From Bicyclus anynana (taxonomy: Eukaryota > Arthropoda > Insecta > Lepidoptera > Nymphalidae): 64,000 nucleotides of DNA. Every line of letters starts with the position of its first letter. Positions within the stretch are counted from its first letter, which is position 1. Positions 21,616 through 34,800 of this stretch are shown here, piece by piece. Where the stretch lies: assembly GCF_947172395.1 (NCBI RefSeq), contig NC_069090.1, positions 14,776,962 through 14,840,961 on the forward strand, given 5' to 3'. The position numbers and the translations under genes are program-made. A model generated the notes under the pieces. That model was not told the DNA's origin, ran no database searches, and saw only the letters and a list, made by a program, of their open reading frames with translations.

Positions 21616-22000
21616 TTGCGCAAACGCAGAAGCATCGACTGATGGCGACGAAGGCAGAATAAATGGGCGGAATGAGTCGCTAAGGGCGTCCACTGAGAAT
21701 CGGACCTCGGCTTAGAGTTTTGGCGTTTTGGTTTTAGGCGGTTTTGTCCGGGCGCCCCTAAGATAAAAAGCCCACATCCGGATGACGTCAGATATCAGGG
21801 ACCTCGTGCAAAGGTAGTGGCACACTGTGAATAGCGGTCATCAGATAGAGTACGTATGGAAATGGACAATGTTATCCAAATATTGTACAGAGCTGTTCAT
21901 CTTCTACTCGTTAGACCATTATATTCCCATAGTCAATAAGGTACTTTTTGATTTAGTCAGGGCTCCGATCTGTGTAATTCTGGTGGAATTAAGTCCACGG

Positions 22001-22248
22001 CAGTGGCATAGCGTGCCTTGGAGGAGCCCTGTATCAAAATTAGCTGGGCCCAAATGAAGGGTAAAGATTTCTCACAAAAGAAACAACAATGCTTGCTTAA
22101 GAGAAATATGTCGGTGACTTAACTTTTGAGCCAGGGAAACAAAGAGATTGTGGATTACCTACATTTTTTTAGTGTTTGCTTTCACACGTAAGGGGCCCCA
22201 ATAGTCCGGGGGCCCCGTATCATTGATACGTCGGTAGCTACGCCCCTG
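22001..22248 (+). mobile_element. hAT-type MITE, family H1, with perfect 8-bp target duplication
   Basis: The element starts CAGTGGCATAGCGTG and ends GGTAGCTACGCCCCTG, an inverted repeat. GTCCACGG flanks it exactly at 21993-22000 and 22249-22256. Internal landmarks are AAATGAAGGGTAAAGATTTC, GTGGATTACCTACATTTTT and GGGGCCCC. Relatives are at 40113, 45871 and 46592. Confidence 0.85.
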
Positions 22249-23092
22249 GTCCACGGGCCGTCCACGTAATGTTATGTCGTAATATTCCATTCCACTCTTA
22301 TAACCATTTCCAAGTATTTTGTCATAATGCAAGACATCACACGTTGTTGGTATAACCGAACTAGTGCGTATTTTCCGAGGGAAGCCACTCTGGCCTGAAA
22401 TAAACAATAATATTATTATTATTATGATAGAGATTTCTTGGTATTGTTTTCGTCAAGCGCAGTTTTGATAGTTGCCTACGTACTAGGATGAAACGTCTCT
22501 TTGAGAGACGTTTCGCCTCCTTAATTTCTAGGGTTCCGTATCACATTACTAGGACTCCGGTGTCCGTCCGTCCGTCTGTCACCAGGCAGTATCTCGTACA
22601 CAATCCTAGTTAGGCAGTTGCTGCTATAAAAAAACTATATAAAGAGCAGCACCGGCCTGAAGTAAATTTTAAAATGGAGCGAGATCCCATTATGGCGCCT
22701 CTCCTGTTTGCTCCGAATAATATGGAGAGACCTATACCAAATTATGAGTATAAAGTAAGAATGGAACGCGAATATCTCGACCATACTATGGGGTGACCAA
22801 TTGAAAATCAGGCGCAGTACCGTCTACGGTTGACTAGGATTATTATTTAGGCGCTATGGATTTATATTTCGCTAGGATTATTATTTGGCGCCTGGAGCCA
22901 CTGCTCCGTTCGCCATATGGACGGACCGGCCCTAATAAAGAGGCTCCCGTACAACAAACGTGATTTTTTTGCCGTTTTTATAGTAAACTATACGGAACTG
23001 TTCGCGTTTCGTTCTCTTCAAAAAAACAGCTTGAGTGAGAGTTTATTTGTATGTTTCACTTCAGTTAGGTTAGGTAGATAATGATTCGTAGC

Positions 23093-23391
23093 CAATGATA
23101 TTAAATACTGTTAGATGTATTACAAGCGCATGAAAAATGAGGGGCTCAAAGGAAATTTACAGTCAACTCAATGTTAGTTGTGGTCAATAACGAACGTTAA
23201 TTAAACAAATTATACCTAAATATCGAGTTGCGTGCTCAGGAAGTGTATAAACTATATATATATATAAATATATAATGGCATTAAAGGCAAAATTGTATTG
23301 TGTGCGCTCAGTACTTTAGCATATTATTCGAATTAACTTTTGCGGTGATTTTATAGGGATGGAACCGATCTATAGTATAAAATTATCATTG
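23093..23391. mobile_element. hAT-like MITE, family H2
   Basis: The ends are CAATGATATTAAATACTG and TATAAAATTATCATTG, a 7-bp inverted repeat. It is flanked by TTCGTAGC and CTCGTAGC (7 of 8). A second copy at 42517-42828 has the same termini and its own 8-base near-duplication. There is no ORF. Confidence 0.7.
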
Positions 23392-24648
23392 CTCGTAGCA
23401 TAGAGATGTAGGTACCTACTTAAGTCAGAAAATGAGGCATCGGTCCATAGTCATACTACATCTACGCACAATTCAATGAATGAAATTCAATTATGGTTAC
23501 GTTTCAGTGTATATTTTACTGATAGTGACGTAGGTACCTATGTTTTTCAGAATATAGTTATGAAGGTGTATTTACGCAACAAGGATGTACCAAACGACGT
23601 AAATGACGATTCTTTACGTAACTTATGTTTTATTAAGTACATATTTCCTGTGACAGGTTTTACCGATAATCAATATTACATACTGTACTTACTAATACTG
23701 TAGAGGTAAAGTTTGTGGTATTTTAGGAAGTAATTTCTGGATATACTGAACCGCTTTTGAAAATTCTTTTACAACTAGAAAGTCACGTTATTTGTGATTG
23801 TCATAGGCTATATTTTATCCCCGTATACCTACCTACCTACTCACGGGATTGAGCCGTCGGACTCTAACAAAAATTTGCACAAAGGTATAACTGAGTAAAT
23901 ATGTTCCTTAGGTTATTATTTTACAAATCGTGTAGATCGTATAATAGTACCTATTTCCAGATTCACAATAATATTTTTAGTACCTAGTAATGATATCTGC
24001 GCTAAGCCACGGACACTATTTAGGGTTTCCTTGTGGACTACGAAACCCTAAAAATAATATGTCCTCAGACGAATTTATATGAAAACATATCTATTTAACG
24101 TAGGATTACATACTCTTTGAACTTAACTATGTACTACTTGTACTTATTATTCTGTCTACGGAGAACAACAACACTGCTCTCAGAAGTTGCTCTAGTGTTG
24201 TACGAAAACCGATTAATTAACCGGAAACACATTATCTATCGATAGTTCTTAAATACTATACCTACCTAAATTTTTTACATTTCTTTTATTGTAAATGACC
24301 AAATAATGCCATTCGTACAAAATAATTTGGAAAAATGTACAATACATATATTCTCATGTTATAAAGTAATAAATCAATTATAATGTATGCTATAATACCA
24401 AGACTGATTACTAGTGAATGATGTCATTTGCATGACATATAGGATAATAATGTCTTTACTTTAGTTTAGTAGGCAATTATGACAGAATTTAATATGTAGA
24501 ACAATCACATATTAGAATAGGTACAACCATATTACTAGACTAGGTAAATGATTACAGCGATGACTGTACCAAATACTATTGTTGAATGATTAAATAAAAT
24601 TAATAACTATTATTAAATACGTAGGTACACAATTATTATTGGATAAAC
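23392..24648. other. Intergenic, mostly unassigned
   Basis: A decayed dispersed repeat is near 23706-23850. Around 24005-24060 there is an inverted GGGTTTCCTTGTGG / CGAAACCCTAAA patch. No gene was recognised; the 75-codon frame at 23476 has no domain or splice support. Confidence 0.4.
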
Positions 24649-25030
24649 ATCATCATTATCATATCAGCTGATGGTCGTCCACTGCCGGACATAGGCCTTT
24701 TGTAGGGACTTCCAAACATCACCATACTGAGCCACCTGCATCCAGCAAACACCTGCAACTCGCTTGATGTCGTCAGTCCACCTGGTGGGGAGTTGACCAA
24801 CACTGCGCTTTCTAGGCTCTTCGAACTATGTGCCCCGCCCATTGCCACTTCAGCTTCGCAACTCGTTGAGCTTTGTCAGTGACTTTGGTTTTTCTGCGGA
24901 TCTCCTCATTTCTGATTCAATCACGCAGAGATACTCCTAAGATAGCTCGTTCCATTGCCCATTGTGTGATTCTGAGCTTTCTTACAAGGCCCATAGTTAG
25001 CGACCAAGTCTCGGAACCATAGGTATTGGA
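24649..25030 (-). mobile_element. LINE 3' tail fragment (RTE-like)
   Basis: A reverse copy of the same LINE 3' region, starting at the CAT-repeat tail (24649) and extending to the YGSETW-like segment near 25015. It has indels and stops. Confidence 0.75.
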
Positions 25031-26119
25031 ATGGATAAATAGTTTACATTTATAGAGATGACTAGCAGAGGAGCGTGACTTCGTTCTCAAGAAGGTCGGT
25101 GTAAACTTTAAATTAAAGAATATTGTAGGTAGGTAGATACCTAATACGCTTACTATACATACTCTTATTTACGTAAAGTCCTTATGTTTACTACGTACGT
25201 ACTTCTTGTTAAGCAGGTAGTAAACAAATAATACAAGCCTCCTTTATTAAAACGCAAAAGACAAATGGTGGAAACGTAAATTAAATAAAGCCTTCCTAAT
25301 CCCTTACCTGGGAACGGCAAATAAATCTCAACACCTGAGATGTATGTTCGAATTAATCAGAACCAACTCTTAAGTCGTCGTAATCTCGTAATTAACTTTA
25401 ATTACCTTTGAGCTTGGGCACAGGGCCGGTGGGAGGTGTAAATTGGTCACGTAATATTATAAAGTAGTATTTGGTTAGGTAATATTATAAAGATTTGTAT
25501 GTTTGTATGTAACGAATAAACTCAAAACTACAGAACAGATTTTCAAAATTCCATTTTCAATAATTGAAAGCTACACTATCAGTGACATAATATGATATAT
25601 TATATCCCCTTCTCACGGGAATGCAAACTACGCGGGTGAAACCGCGAGGTTTTGCTATAGATAATATAATGTAATGTGTGTATTTTCAAAATACCTATTT
25701 AAATAAATTATATTTATTAAATTTGCAGAATGTACGTTGTTTGAGGCATAAACGGCCATAATTATTATGACTTTTACGTTTGTGTATGTTGTGTAACTCT
25801 TCCTTGGCTTTGTCCTAGTCGGGGAAGAAAAAAACACGAATGTGATTTATCTAAAAAACTTGAACAAAAATTAATTACAGCGTGACATCTCTTATAAATT
25901 AATGAAACTTGGTTGATATCAGACGTACCTTTAAATCTTTTAAAGTATTTTTTACACATTTACATAGATGGCGCTTTAGTGTATTAGTTCAACAAAATAC
26001 CAACAGACAGCAGAATACGTCGGTAAAACAGCATACTGCTTGAACTTGTTATCAGACCTTCAAATGACCTTTTATTCGTGTCCTCTCCTTTCTCAACAAT
26101 TTTGACAGTTCTATTCGGT
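25031..26119. other. Intergenic DNA upstream of the aldolase leader exon
   Basis: It contains a family X repeat fragment at about 25429-25650 (ends GGGTGAAACCGCGAGG). The rest is AT-rich with no recognised feature. Confidence 0.4.
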
Positions 26120-26166
26120 ACCAGTCAGGGCGTGCAATAGTTCCAAGTAGAATCTTTTAGGAAAAT
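26120..26166 (+). other. Candidate non-coding first exon of aldolase
   Basis: The sequence ends AGGAAAAT followed by a consensus donor GTAAGTGAC at 26167. An initiator-like GTACCAGTCAGGG is about 25 bases upstream of the exon end. The coding exon at 28889 has an acceptor five bases before the ATG, so an upstream leader exon is required and this is the best donor seen. It could belong instead to the gene starting at 27168. RNA evidence would decide. Confidence 0.35.
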
Positions 26167-27167
26167 GTAAGTGACTTTCTAATATATTTATATACATTAC
26201 TATTTAAGTACCTATTTAAGCAAATCACTAAATAGTAATCTTAAATTAAATGACGATATTCAGGCGAATTTTTAATGGTTGGTCAATAATTTTTTTTTAT
26301 ATACCTGATGAAATTATTAATATTAATTGAAAATATTTTTGTGATTTCTTTCCAATATATATAGTTTTTTTTTGCTTAATGTATCAATTTATTTTGTAAG
26401 TTATAAACTAAATAATTTAAAAATTATATTAGACATTTAGATTACAGATTTTTCAATAGGTAAAATTTGTACATTTAATTAGAATAATTATTGTTGAATA
26501 TTTGTACCTAGCAGATATAGGATTTTCTATTTTTTATTTTATGTAATATATATTATTTTAGATACTGCATTGTGTTCATAAAATGCACAAATTAATATTT
26601 GCCAATTATTTTGGTACAGTTCCAACTTTTAGATTGAAAGCAGATGCTTTTCTTTATATTATTTAAATAAAACTATCATGCCTGTGACGCCGTATCTTAT
26701 GTGACCTCTGAAGGTCACGGTCACCTTACCACCACTATAGATTACAAGAAAAACATAAAACATTCATTTGTTTTTTAGATTCGTTTCAAAGCTTTTTTAT
26801 TTATTTTTTATTAACAATAACTATAAATTAAAATTATCGACATTTTTTTTGCTTTCGAAAGGAACATCTCTATTATTAGAAACGTCAAAAGGTCGAAGAA
26901 AAAGTCAAAATGACATTAAAATTCCAATTTTGAATTTTGAAAAAAAATATTAACAAACAATCAAATGGTTTGAAATTTGATTAGCTATTGTGAATTTTGA
27001 TTTGTGACTTATTATGACAGTTTTGGTAAGTGTTTTTTTTACTGATTTTCTCGTTACTAATGAAATAATGTAATTTTTGGAATAAAATTTAAGATTCATG
27101 TCGAGTACCTATAAGATTTTCTTTTTGTTAATAATATACTTGGTATTTCGGATTAATTAATAAAAAA

Positions 27168-27537
27168 ATGCCGCCAAAAAAGGGTAAAAAGGGGAAAGGG
27201 CCACCAGAATCAGGATGGATGCCTGGATTTGGAACTAAAGGTATTCCAAGTTGAATTCTTGTTTAACGTTTAAATAACTAGCTAAACCTACTCCATTCGC
27301 GTGAAAGGAACAGACAGGCTTACTTTCACATTTATAATATTATTACTAGCTACGTCCCGCGGTGTTACTCATATTATATCATCATATTTAAAAGTTAAAT
27401 AATCTTTTTTATAGTTTTTAGTTTTAAAATAGTTGTGGTTGTCCACCAGTAAATTAGAATAGAAAAAAATATTTTAGATAGTCAAGGTTCAGGAAGTTGA
27501 CAACATAGATCAAGTTAAACAACTTTTAGAATTGGAG
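27168..27537 (+). CDS. Unrecognised gene, first two coding exons (partial)
   Basis: Exon 1 (27168-27240) encodes MPPKKGKKGKG then PPESGWMPGFGTK and ends AAAG before GTATTC. A pyrimidine-poor acceptor at 27480-27481 opens exon 2 (27482-27537), which continues in phase as VKVQEVDNIDQVKQLLELE and ends at GTGTGT. The Lys/Gly-rich start and the acidic Leu-rich helix look like a real protein, but no family is recognised. No third exon was found before aldolase. An orphan exon at 51813 is phase-compatible, but that link is conjecture. Confidence is limited by the short exons. Confidence 0.4.
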
Positions 27538-27844
27538 GTGTGTCGAATATACTTATTAAAATAAATACCAATGAGCTAATGACGTTCAAAACACACCCAT
27601 TATGTAAATGATACTAGATTTTAGCAAGTATCTACTTGATAAACAAGTTTTTGCTTTTAAATGATAAAATATCTTATAGTCATGTTGTAAATGTTATCTG
27701 TAATTTAAGAGAACTGTGATAAAAAATATTTCAAGTTATCTGGTTGTTATGCCAAAATATTGTTGTTTAAGAGTACTTATTATAATTGTTATTAAGAAAA
27801 CTTGTAAATTTTGGTATTATTTACACTATGCTTTAATGACTTTT

Positions 27845-28067
27845 TTGGCTGGTGGGAGGCTTCGGCCGTAGCTAGTTACCACCCTACCGTCAAAGACGTA
27901 CCACCAAGCGATTTAGCATTGCGGTACGATGTCGTGTAGAAACCTAAAGGGATGTGGATTTTCTTCTTCCTCCTAACAAGTTAGCCCGATTTCATCTTAG
28001 ATTGCATCATCACTTACCATTAGGTGTGATTGTAGTCAAGGGCTAACTTGTAAAGAATAAAAACAAA
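27845..28067 (+). mobile_element. SINE family B, head missing
   Basis: The copy starts in the body (GGCTGGTGGGAGGCTTCGGC) and runs to the GTAAAGAATAAAAAC tail. The tRNA-derived part is absent, as in a 5'-truncated retrocopy. Confidence 0.8.
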
Positions 28068-28245
28068 ATGTGACATCTTAATTGATCATAATAAATATTT
28101 TATGATTATAATGTTATAGATTGACAGTTTTTACTTTAAATAGCTAGACTACTAAAAGGATTTTACATCAAAAGTTACAATTCACAGAAGTTCTCATTCT
28201 TCCTAGTTATTAGCATGGAAAAATCAACTATACTTAGTACTTACT

Positions 28246-28550
28246 CATCATCATCATCATCATATCAGCCGATGTCCTGCACTTTTGTAGGGACTTCCAA
28301 ACATCACCATACTGAGCCACCTGCATCCAGTGAATCCCTGCAACTCGCTTGATGTTGTCAGTCCACCTGGTGGTGGGTCTACCAACACTGCGCTTTGTAG
28401 TGCGGGGTCGCCATTCCAGCACCTCGGGACCCCAATGTCCATCGGCTCCTCGAACTATGTGGCCTGCCCATTGCCATTTCAGCTTCGCAACTCGTTGAGC
28501 TATGTCGGTGACTTTGGTTCTTCTGCAGATCTCCTCATTTCTGATTTGAT
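28246..28550 (-). mobile_element. LINE 3' tail fragment (RTE-like)
   Basis: The reverse copy encodes RCWNGDPAL in one frame and WRPRTTKRSVGRPTTRWTD in another. The CAT-repeat tail is at 28246-28263. It lies 340 bases before the first coding exon of aldolase. Confidence 0.8.
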
Positions 28551-28893
28551 CACTATACTTACCTTATTGTTTATTTGATCATGATAAAACCTTAATCCAC
28601 ATTTGCACAATATTGTCATTATAATACTTTTCATTTTCCTTCTCTTCTAAGATTCTTGTGTACATCTTGTAGAATATATGGAAAATCAAGGTTATTTAAC
28701 TATGCAAAAGTTCATAATATTGAATTTAATGTATCATATAACTTAGGAGGTTATTTAATCTTCAATTCAATAGAGTTTTTAGATTCCATAAAAAATAGAC
28801 CAACCATCTAGCACAAATTAACTTTTAAAATACTGGTACTAGGGTATCAAAGGTACCAAAGAAGTTAAAATAAACTGTTTCTTTCCAGCCACA

Positions 28894-31800
28894 ATGAGCA
28901 CCTACTTCCAGTACCCAACCCCTGAGCTCCAGGAGGAGCTGAAAAAGATCGCCCAGGCGATCGTTGCTCCAGGCAAGGGTATCCTTGCTGCTGATGAGTC
29001 CACTGGTAAGAATATACTTTACTCTGTAATACTTGATATTATGTTAATAAAGTTTAACATTCACACTGTCTTTTGAAGGACATAAAAATTTTATCTTTCT
29101 CAATTATCCTTAATGTGTATTTTTCTTTATAAATGCTTAACATTTTATATTGATGTTATCAATATCATTATCAATTTCTGTCAATATCCATTTATTTAAA
29201 AAAAATACATAAGTATGAGAAGTAATATTTTTATTTGTAGAAATTATCTATTGTTATGAAATTGTTGATATCTTGAGAGCATAGGATTAACTTTATTGTC
29301 ATTGTAAGAAATGTTTTGTTTTATAACAGATAAGTAACAAGTTCTTGACTGTATATTTTTGGATAAATGACATACATACATTTAGCATATAGAAGATGAG
29401 AATTCCACAATTTTTCTGGGAGTGAACTTATATTTTAAACTTCAGTGGGGTGCTCATATAGACTCTGATGGGTAAACATAGCTCAGCTGTATTTACAGTG
29501 AAAAAAATTTACCTATTTTTTTGATACTCGCACTTATGGATTGTGTGTTACTAATAAAAAAAGTTAATGTGTAATATGACCTAATGACATTCCTTCTTAG
29601 GTACCATGGGAAAGCGTCTTCAGGACATCGGTGTTGAAAACACGGAGGAAAATCGCCGCAAATACCGCCAGCTCCTTTTCAGCACTGATCCCGTAAGACA
29701 AAATCTTATACCCTGTAGTTCTCGACACCTTTCCGTAGGAATACAGGGACAAAATATAGCCTATGAAACTTACAAATAATGTTTTTAGTAGTAAAAGAAT
29801 TTTCATAAACGGTTCCGTAAATCCAGAATCTCTGGGTCTACCTGTTTGTATGTTTAAGTTTTCACATACATACAAACTTTACCTCTTTATATTAGTATAG
29901 ATTATAATATTAGTAGGTAGGTAAAGATAATAATTAGAATGTTCTACTGTAACACTGAATGTAACTCGTGACATTACATCACATAGCTATTTATACTTGT
30001 ACCTATTTACAAATAATGCTAGATTTGCGCGCAGTCTATAACTATAATGTATTAATTATTTAAACTAAATTGAAATTCTTCGTAAGTTTCGATGGGGAAA
30101 ATTTTTTAGGCGTTCGTTTACATATATCGGACTAACAGACGCCCGCGACTTCGTCCGATATTTCTATGTGAATATATAATGGGTATCCTAATATAGAAAG
30201 AATGACGACGGATAGTCAGGCTTGCCACCACACCCAAATGACGACCACGACCACTCTGTCCAGAGTGTGACGACAAAGAAGAAGAATATAGAATGATCGA
30301 ATGAGTATCCTTAAAAGATAGATATACCTATGTATTTCATCGCGAACTTTTTATAGATCTCTAAAAGAAGAATGTCCCATCATGCATTGTTTTGTTATAT
30401 GTCAAAGGAATTAAACAATATTTTGTATGGAAGCTCCCAGATTGCTTGACCTCTCCAGCAATTATCATAATTTTATTTCAACTGATTTAGACAAAACCTT
30501 GACAAATTATACACCTAAACTACTAACTAGTAGCTATCGGTGACAACCGCATGAAATTTCATTTAATAGTTTTTACTTAATCGCCGTTCCGTTTCGTAGT
30601 TATCGTTTTTCTCCTACCACTATTTTTTTTTATTCTTTACAAGTTAGCCCTTGACTACAATCTCACCTGATGGTAAGTGATGATGCAGTCTAAGATGGAA
30701 GCGGGCTAACTTGTTAGGAGGATGAAAATCCACACCCCTTTCGGTTTCTACACAGCATCGTACCGGAACGCTAAATCGCTTGGCGGTACGTCTTTGCCGG
30801 TAGGGTGGTAACTAACCACGGCCGAAGGCTCCCACCATCCAGACCTGGACAAATTAAGAAAATCTCAATCTGGCCAGCCAGGGATCGAACCCAGGACCTC
30901 CGTCTTGTAAATCTACAAGACGCGCGCCACGGAGGCCGTGAAAAAATAATATATATTTGTTATTTAGGCTATCTCCGAAAATATCTCCGGAGTGATCCTG
31001 TTCCACGAGACCTTGTACCAGAAGGCTGATGACGGCACTCCCTTGGTGGCGCTGCTGGAGAAGCGCGGCATCATCCCCGGCATCAAGGTCGACAAGGGCG
31101 TCGTGCCTCTATTCGGCTCGGAGGACGAGTGCACTACACAGGGTGAGTGACATATGACACATCTCCACAGTGATCCTGTGTCACGAGACCCTGTACCAGA
31201 AGTGTGAAGTGAGTGACGAATGATATGACAATGAGGAGAGCTAATTTTCGGAGTCCTCGTTCGAGTGATACAGTTGTGGGCGATTTGGGGAGCTAATATT
31301 CTGAGTCCTCGGTTATGAGGAGTGCAAGACGGGCGGACGACTGGCGTATTCTTCATTCATTAAATTACAGTGATATAGATAGTGTGATAAATTATTATGC
31401 CATTTGCATAACTGTGCTTTTAACGAATCTTATGCAGGAGAAAAAAAGAGTACCTTGCTTTAGTGTGCGATTTAGATACCCAAGTCTACCCTACCACTAT
31501 CTATATAGTATAAGGTTTTTCTGCACTTTATTTTACAGAATAGGTAATTGATCTATGTGACATGCAATGAACATAGGCAAAAGTACGATTTGCAGCATTT
31601 AAATTTTCATCAAAGTATTTTTAGGTACAGTACAATAATGCAATTTTTGTACACGCAAAGTACAATTAATTGGATTCGAAAGTTAGTTAGTTAGTAGAAT
31701 GAATTGGATTCGAAATAACCAGTTGTGCGATTATGAAATCATTAGAATTCCACTAATACAAACTGCTTCGTCAAATTACACTAAGCAGTTTAATTAGTCT

Positions 31801-34800
31801 GTGTGACCGGTCCCATACGGGTAAACAGCATTAAGTAAGTGACAAATGTTGGTCTAAATATCCAAAGAACACAGTCGATTAATGCATGAATCCTTTTGAG
31901 TATTATTGATATACTTACGAGTATTACATGTGTAGGGGCTCGTCGTTTAATCAATTTGATAACAGTGTCAAAGTCGAGTTGGTTATGATATAGATATGAG
32001 AGTAATGAAAATATTCCATTCAATATTTCGTCAAATATTACAAAATATATACATTGTAGTCTTCGTTGCTTACTATGGATATCCTAAGAAAGATCAAAGT
32101 CACTCAGAGGGCGATGAAGCCAGCCATGCTTGCAGTTTCTGACTATCTGTGGTGAGAAATCAGGATATCCGCAGAAGAAGCAAAGCGACATTGCACTACG
32201 AGTGGACAAACTGAATTAGCTATGGAAGGGGTACATAGTTTGAAGAGTTGATAGACGTTTAGGTCCCAAAATGCTTGATGATGATGACCTCGGGACCGTG
32301 GTGTTTGTAAAGTTCTTTGCCCAACAGTAGACGTTCGTTGGCTGATGATACAATTGACTGAATTGTACAACCATCTAGATATATCCATAGTAGTAATCGG
32401 TAAATCAGTTCGTGCTATTGGCGGCTGGATCCCGAATCTTTGAAGTCGGGAATCCTGCACTTAATCAGTGTCAGACTAAAAATAAGTCCAGACTACATAC
32501 ATTTGATTTTACAATTTATACATACATACAAGTACTTACATGGTATTACCATACATTAATTTATGAAAGGTAATTTACAAGTCGGTTGGAAATAATAACA
32601 GAAGACAAAGTTTATTGACCCCTTTTAATAATTTTATAAGTAAGTACGTGAAATTCAATGCGCTTGTGACTGCCACACATTGTCGCATATTATATTGACC
32701 TTGGAATGAGTCTGTATACTTAAAATATTAACCGTGTCCAATTTTCGAACTATGTTACTTACAGTTGTTCTTACATAAAAACTTCGTATGTTCTAAAACA
32801 TGTCTACATAATTATTTTGATTGCATGATAAGAAACTTATTTAGTTGTTGTTATACTTCAAATTATCTAGATGTGATAAATTGATATGTGAAGTTATTGT
32901 ACCAAATAAAGGATTTTTAAATTGTCACCAGGCTTGGATGACTTGGCCCAACGTTGTGCCCAATACAAGAAGGATGGCTGCCACTTCGCCAAGTGGCGTT
33001 GCGTGCTCAAGATCGGCCGTAACACTCCGTCCTACCAGGCTATCTTGGAGAACGCGAACGTGCTCGCGCGCTACGCTTCCATCTGCCAGAGCCAGCGCAT
33101 CGTTCCTATTGTTGAGCCCGAAGTTTTGCCTGATGGTAAGATTGTATAAAAATTTTATTTCTATAAATCTCAACAGACTTGCCTGACAAAATAACTAAGG
33201 CTGTCATTTCTGTAAATGTCGTAACATCCCATCCTACCAGGCTATCATAAAATACATGAACGTGTTCTCTTGCTACAACTCCATCTGACAAAGCCAAGTC
33301 CACTGTTCCTATTGTTAATAAGCCTGAAGTGTTGTCTGATGGCATGTTAAAGTTTCATTGTTCTAGAGAACAGACCTTTAGAATAATGAAATAATAGAAC
33401 TTTTTAACAGAATTGTCCAACTCTAACACAAAAGTTATCTTATGGCTGCCACTTAGGTAAGTGGCGTTGCATGCTTAAACAGTCGCAACAACCCAGCCTA
33501 CTAGGCTATCATGAAGAACATAAAGGTTCTCTCGTTACACGCTTCCATCTGGCAAAGTCAGTGCATCGTTCCTATTGTTGAGCCCGAAGTTTTGCCTGAT
33601 GCTAAGATTGAATAAAAATTTATCAGACTTCCCTAACACAATAACTATGGCTGATATTTCTGTAAATGGCATTGCTTACTAAATATGAGTCGCAACATCC
33701 CATCCTATCCAGGTTATCATAAAAACCTCGAGGTGCGTCCCCTCGCTACGATTTCATCTGACAAAGCCAGCGCACCGTTCCTATTGTCAAGACCAATGTT
33801 TTGCCTGATGCAAAGTTAAAGTTCCATTATTCTAGAAAACACACCTATAAAATAATGGAACTTTATAACAGAATTGTCTAACACAAAAACTTGACGACAT
33901 CTTCAAGATCGGTCCAATGCTTCATTGTCCTACCAGGCTATCATGAAGAACGCGAACGTGCTCGCTCGCTAAGCTTCCATCTGTCAGAGCCACCATATTG
34001 TTTCTATTATAGAACCCCAAGTTTGAAGGGTTTACTGTGATCAGATGTAGAAAAATCTGATTCCAGTAAACCCACTTTCAGCATCTCTATGTAATGAGTA
34101 TGGTTATAATATCATTGTTGCTCATTTCCAGGCGAGCACGATTTGGACCGTGCCCAAAAGGTGACCGAGCAGGTCCTCGCCGCCGTGTACAAGGCTCTGA
34201 GCGACCATCACGTTTACCTCGAGGGTACACTCCTCAAGCCTAACATGGTAAGTTGTTTGAACACTTTGATCAGGTTCTTACTTTATAGATAGAAGCATGA
34301 ATAATTTAACTATTTGGTATAACCAAATAATATGACTAGTTGTTTTGAATTTTCACATTTTGTGGGAATTAAATGGGGCATGGTTTTGGAATGGGTGTAA
34401 AAGATAGGATTTTCTAGACTTGAATTACGTGTACTCATTATATATATCTTGAATCTGGCATTTATTGCAATATGACTGAGAGAAATTGTTTAATTTTCTA
34501 TTGTTTTTTTAAGCTAGAACCCAATTCCAAAAAACAGCAATGTTGCATTCAGTAGAAATAGACGTTAGTACTCCCTTGGGTGACAACTTGAAGAATAGAG
34601 CCGAGAATATAAAATGTGTTAAATCTCCTTGCAGGTGACCGCGGGCCAGTCCTGCAAGAAGACCTACACCCCCATGGACATTGGACGCGCCACCGTCACC
34701 GCACTCCTTAGGACCGTGCCCGCTGCAGTGCCCGGTAACTATTTCCGTTACACTCTTCCTCCCTTTGATCTCCTGGTACAGTCAATCTATTCCAGGAAGT

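Noticed and set aside
31790..32023. 77-codon minus-strand frame in aldolase intron 3
   Set aside because: No domain, no splice support and no sign of constraint; it lies in ordinary intron sequence.
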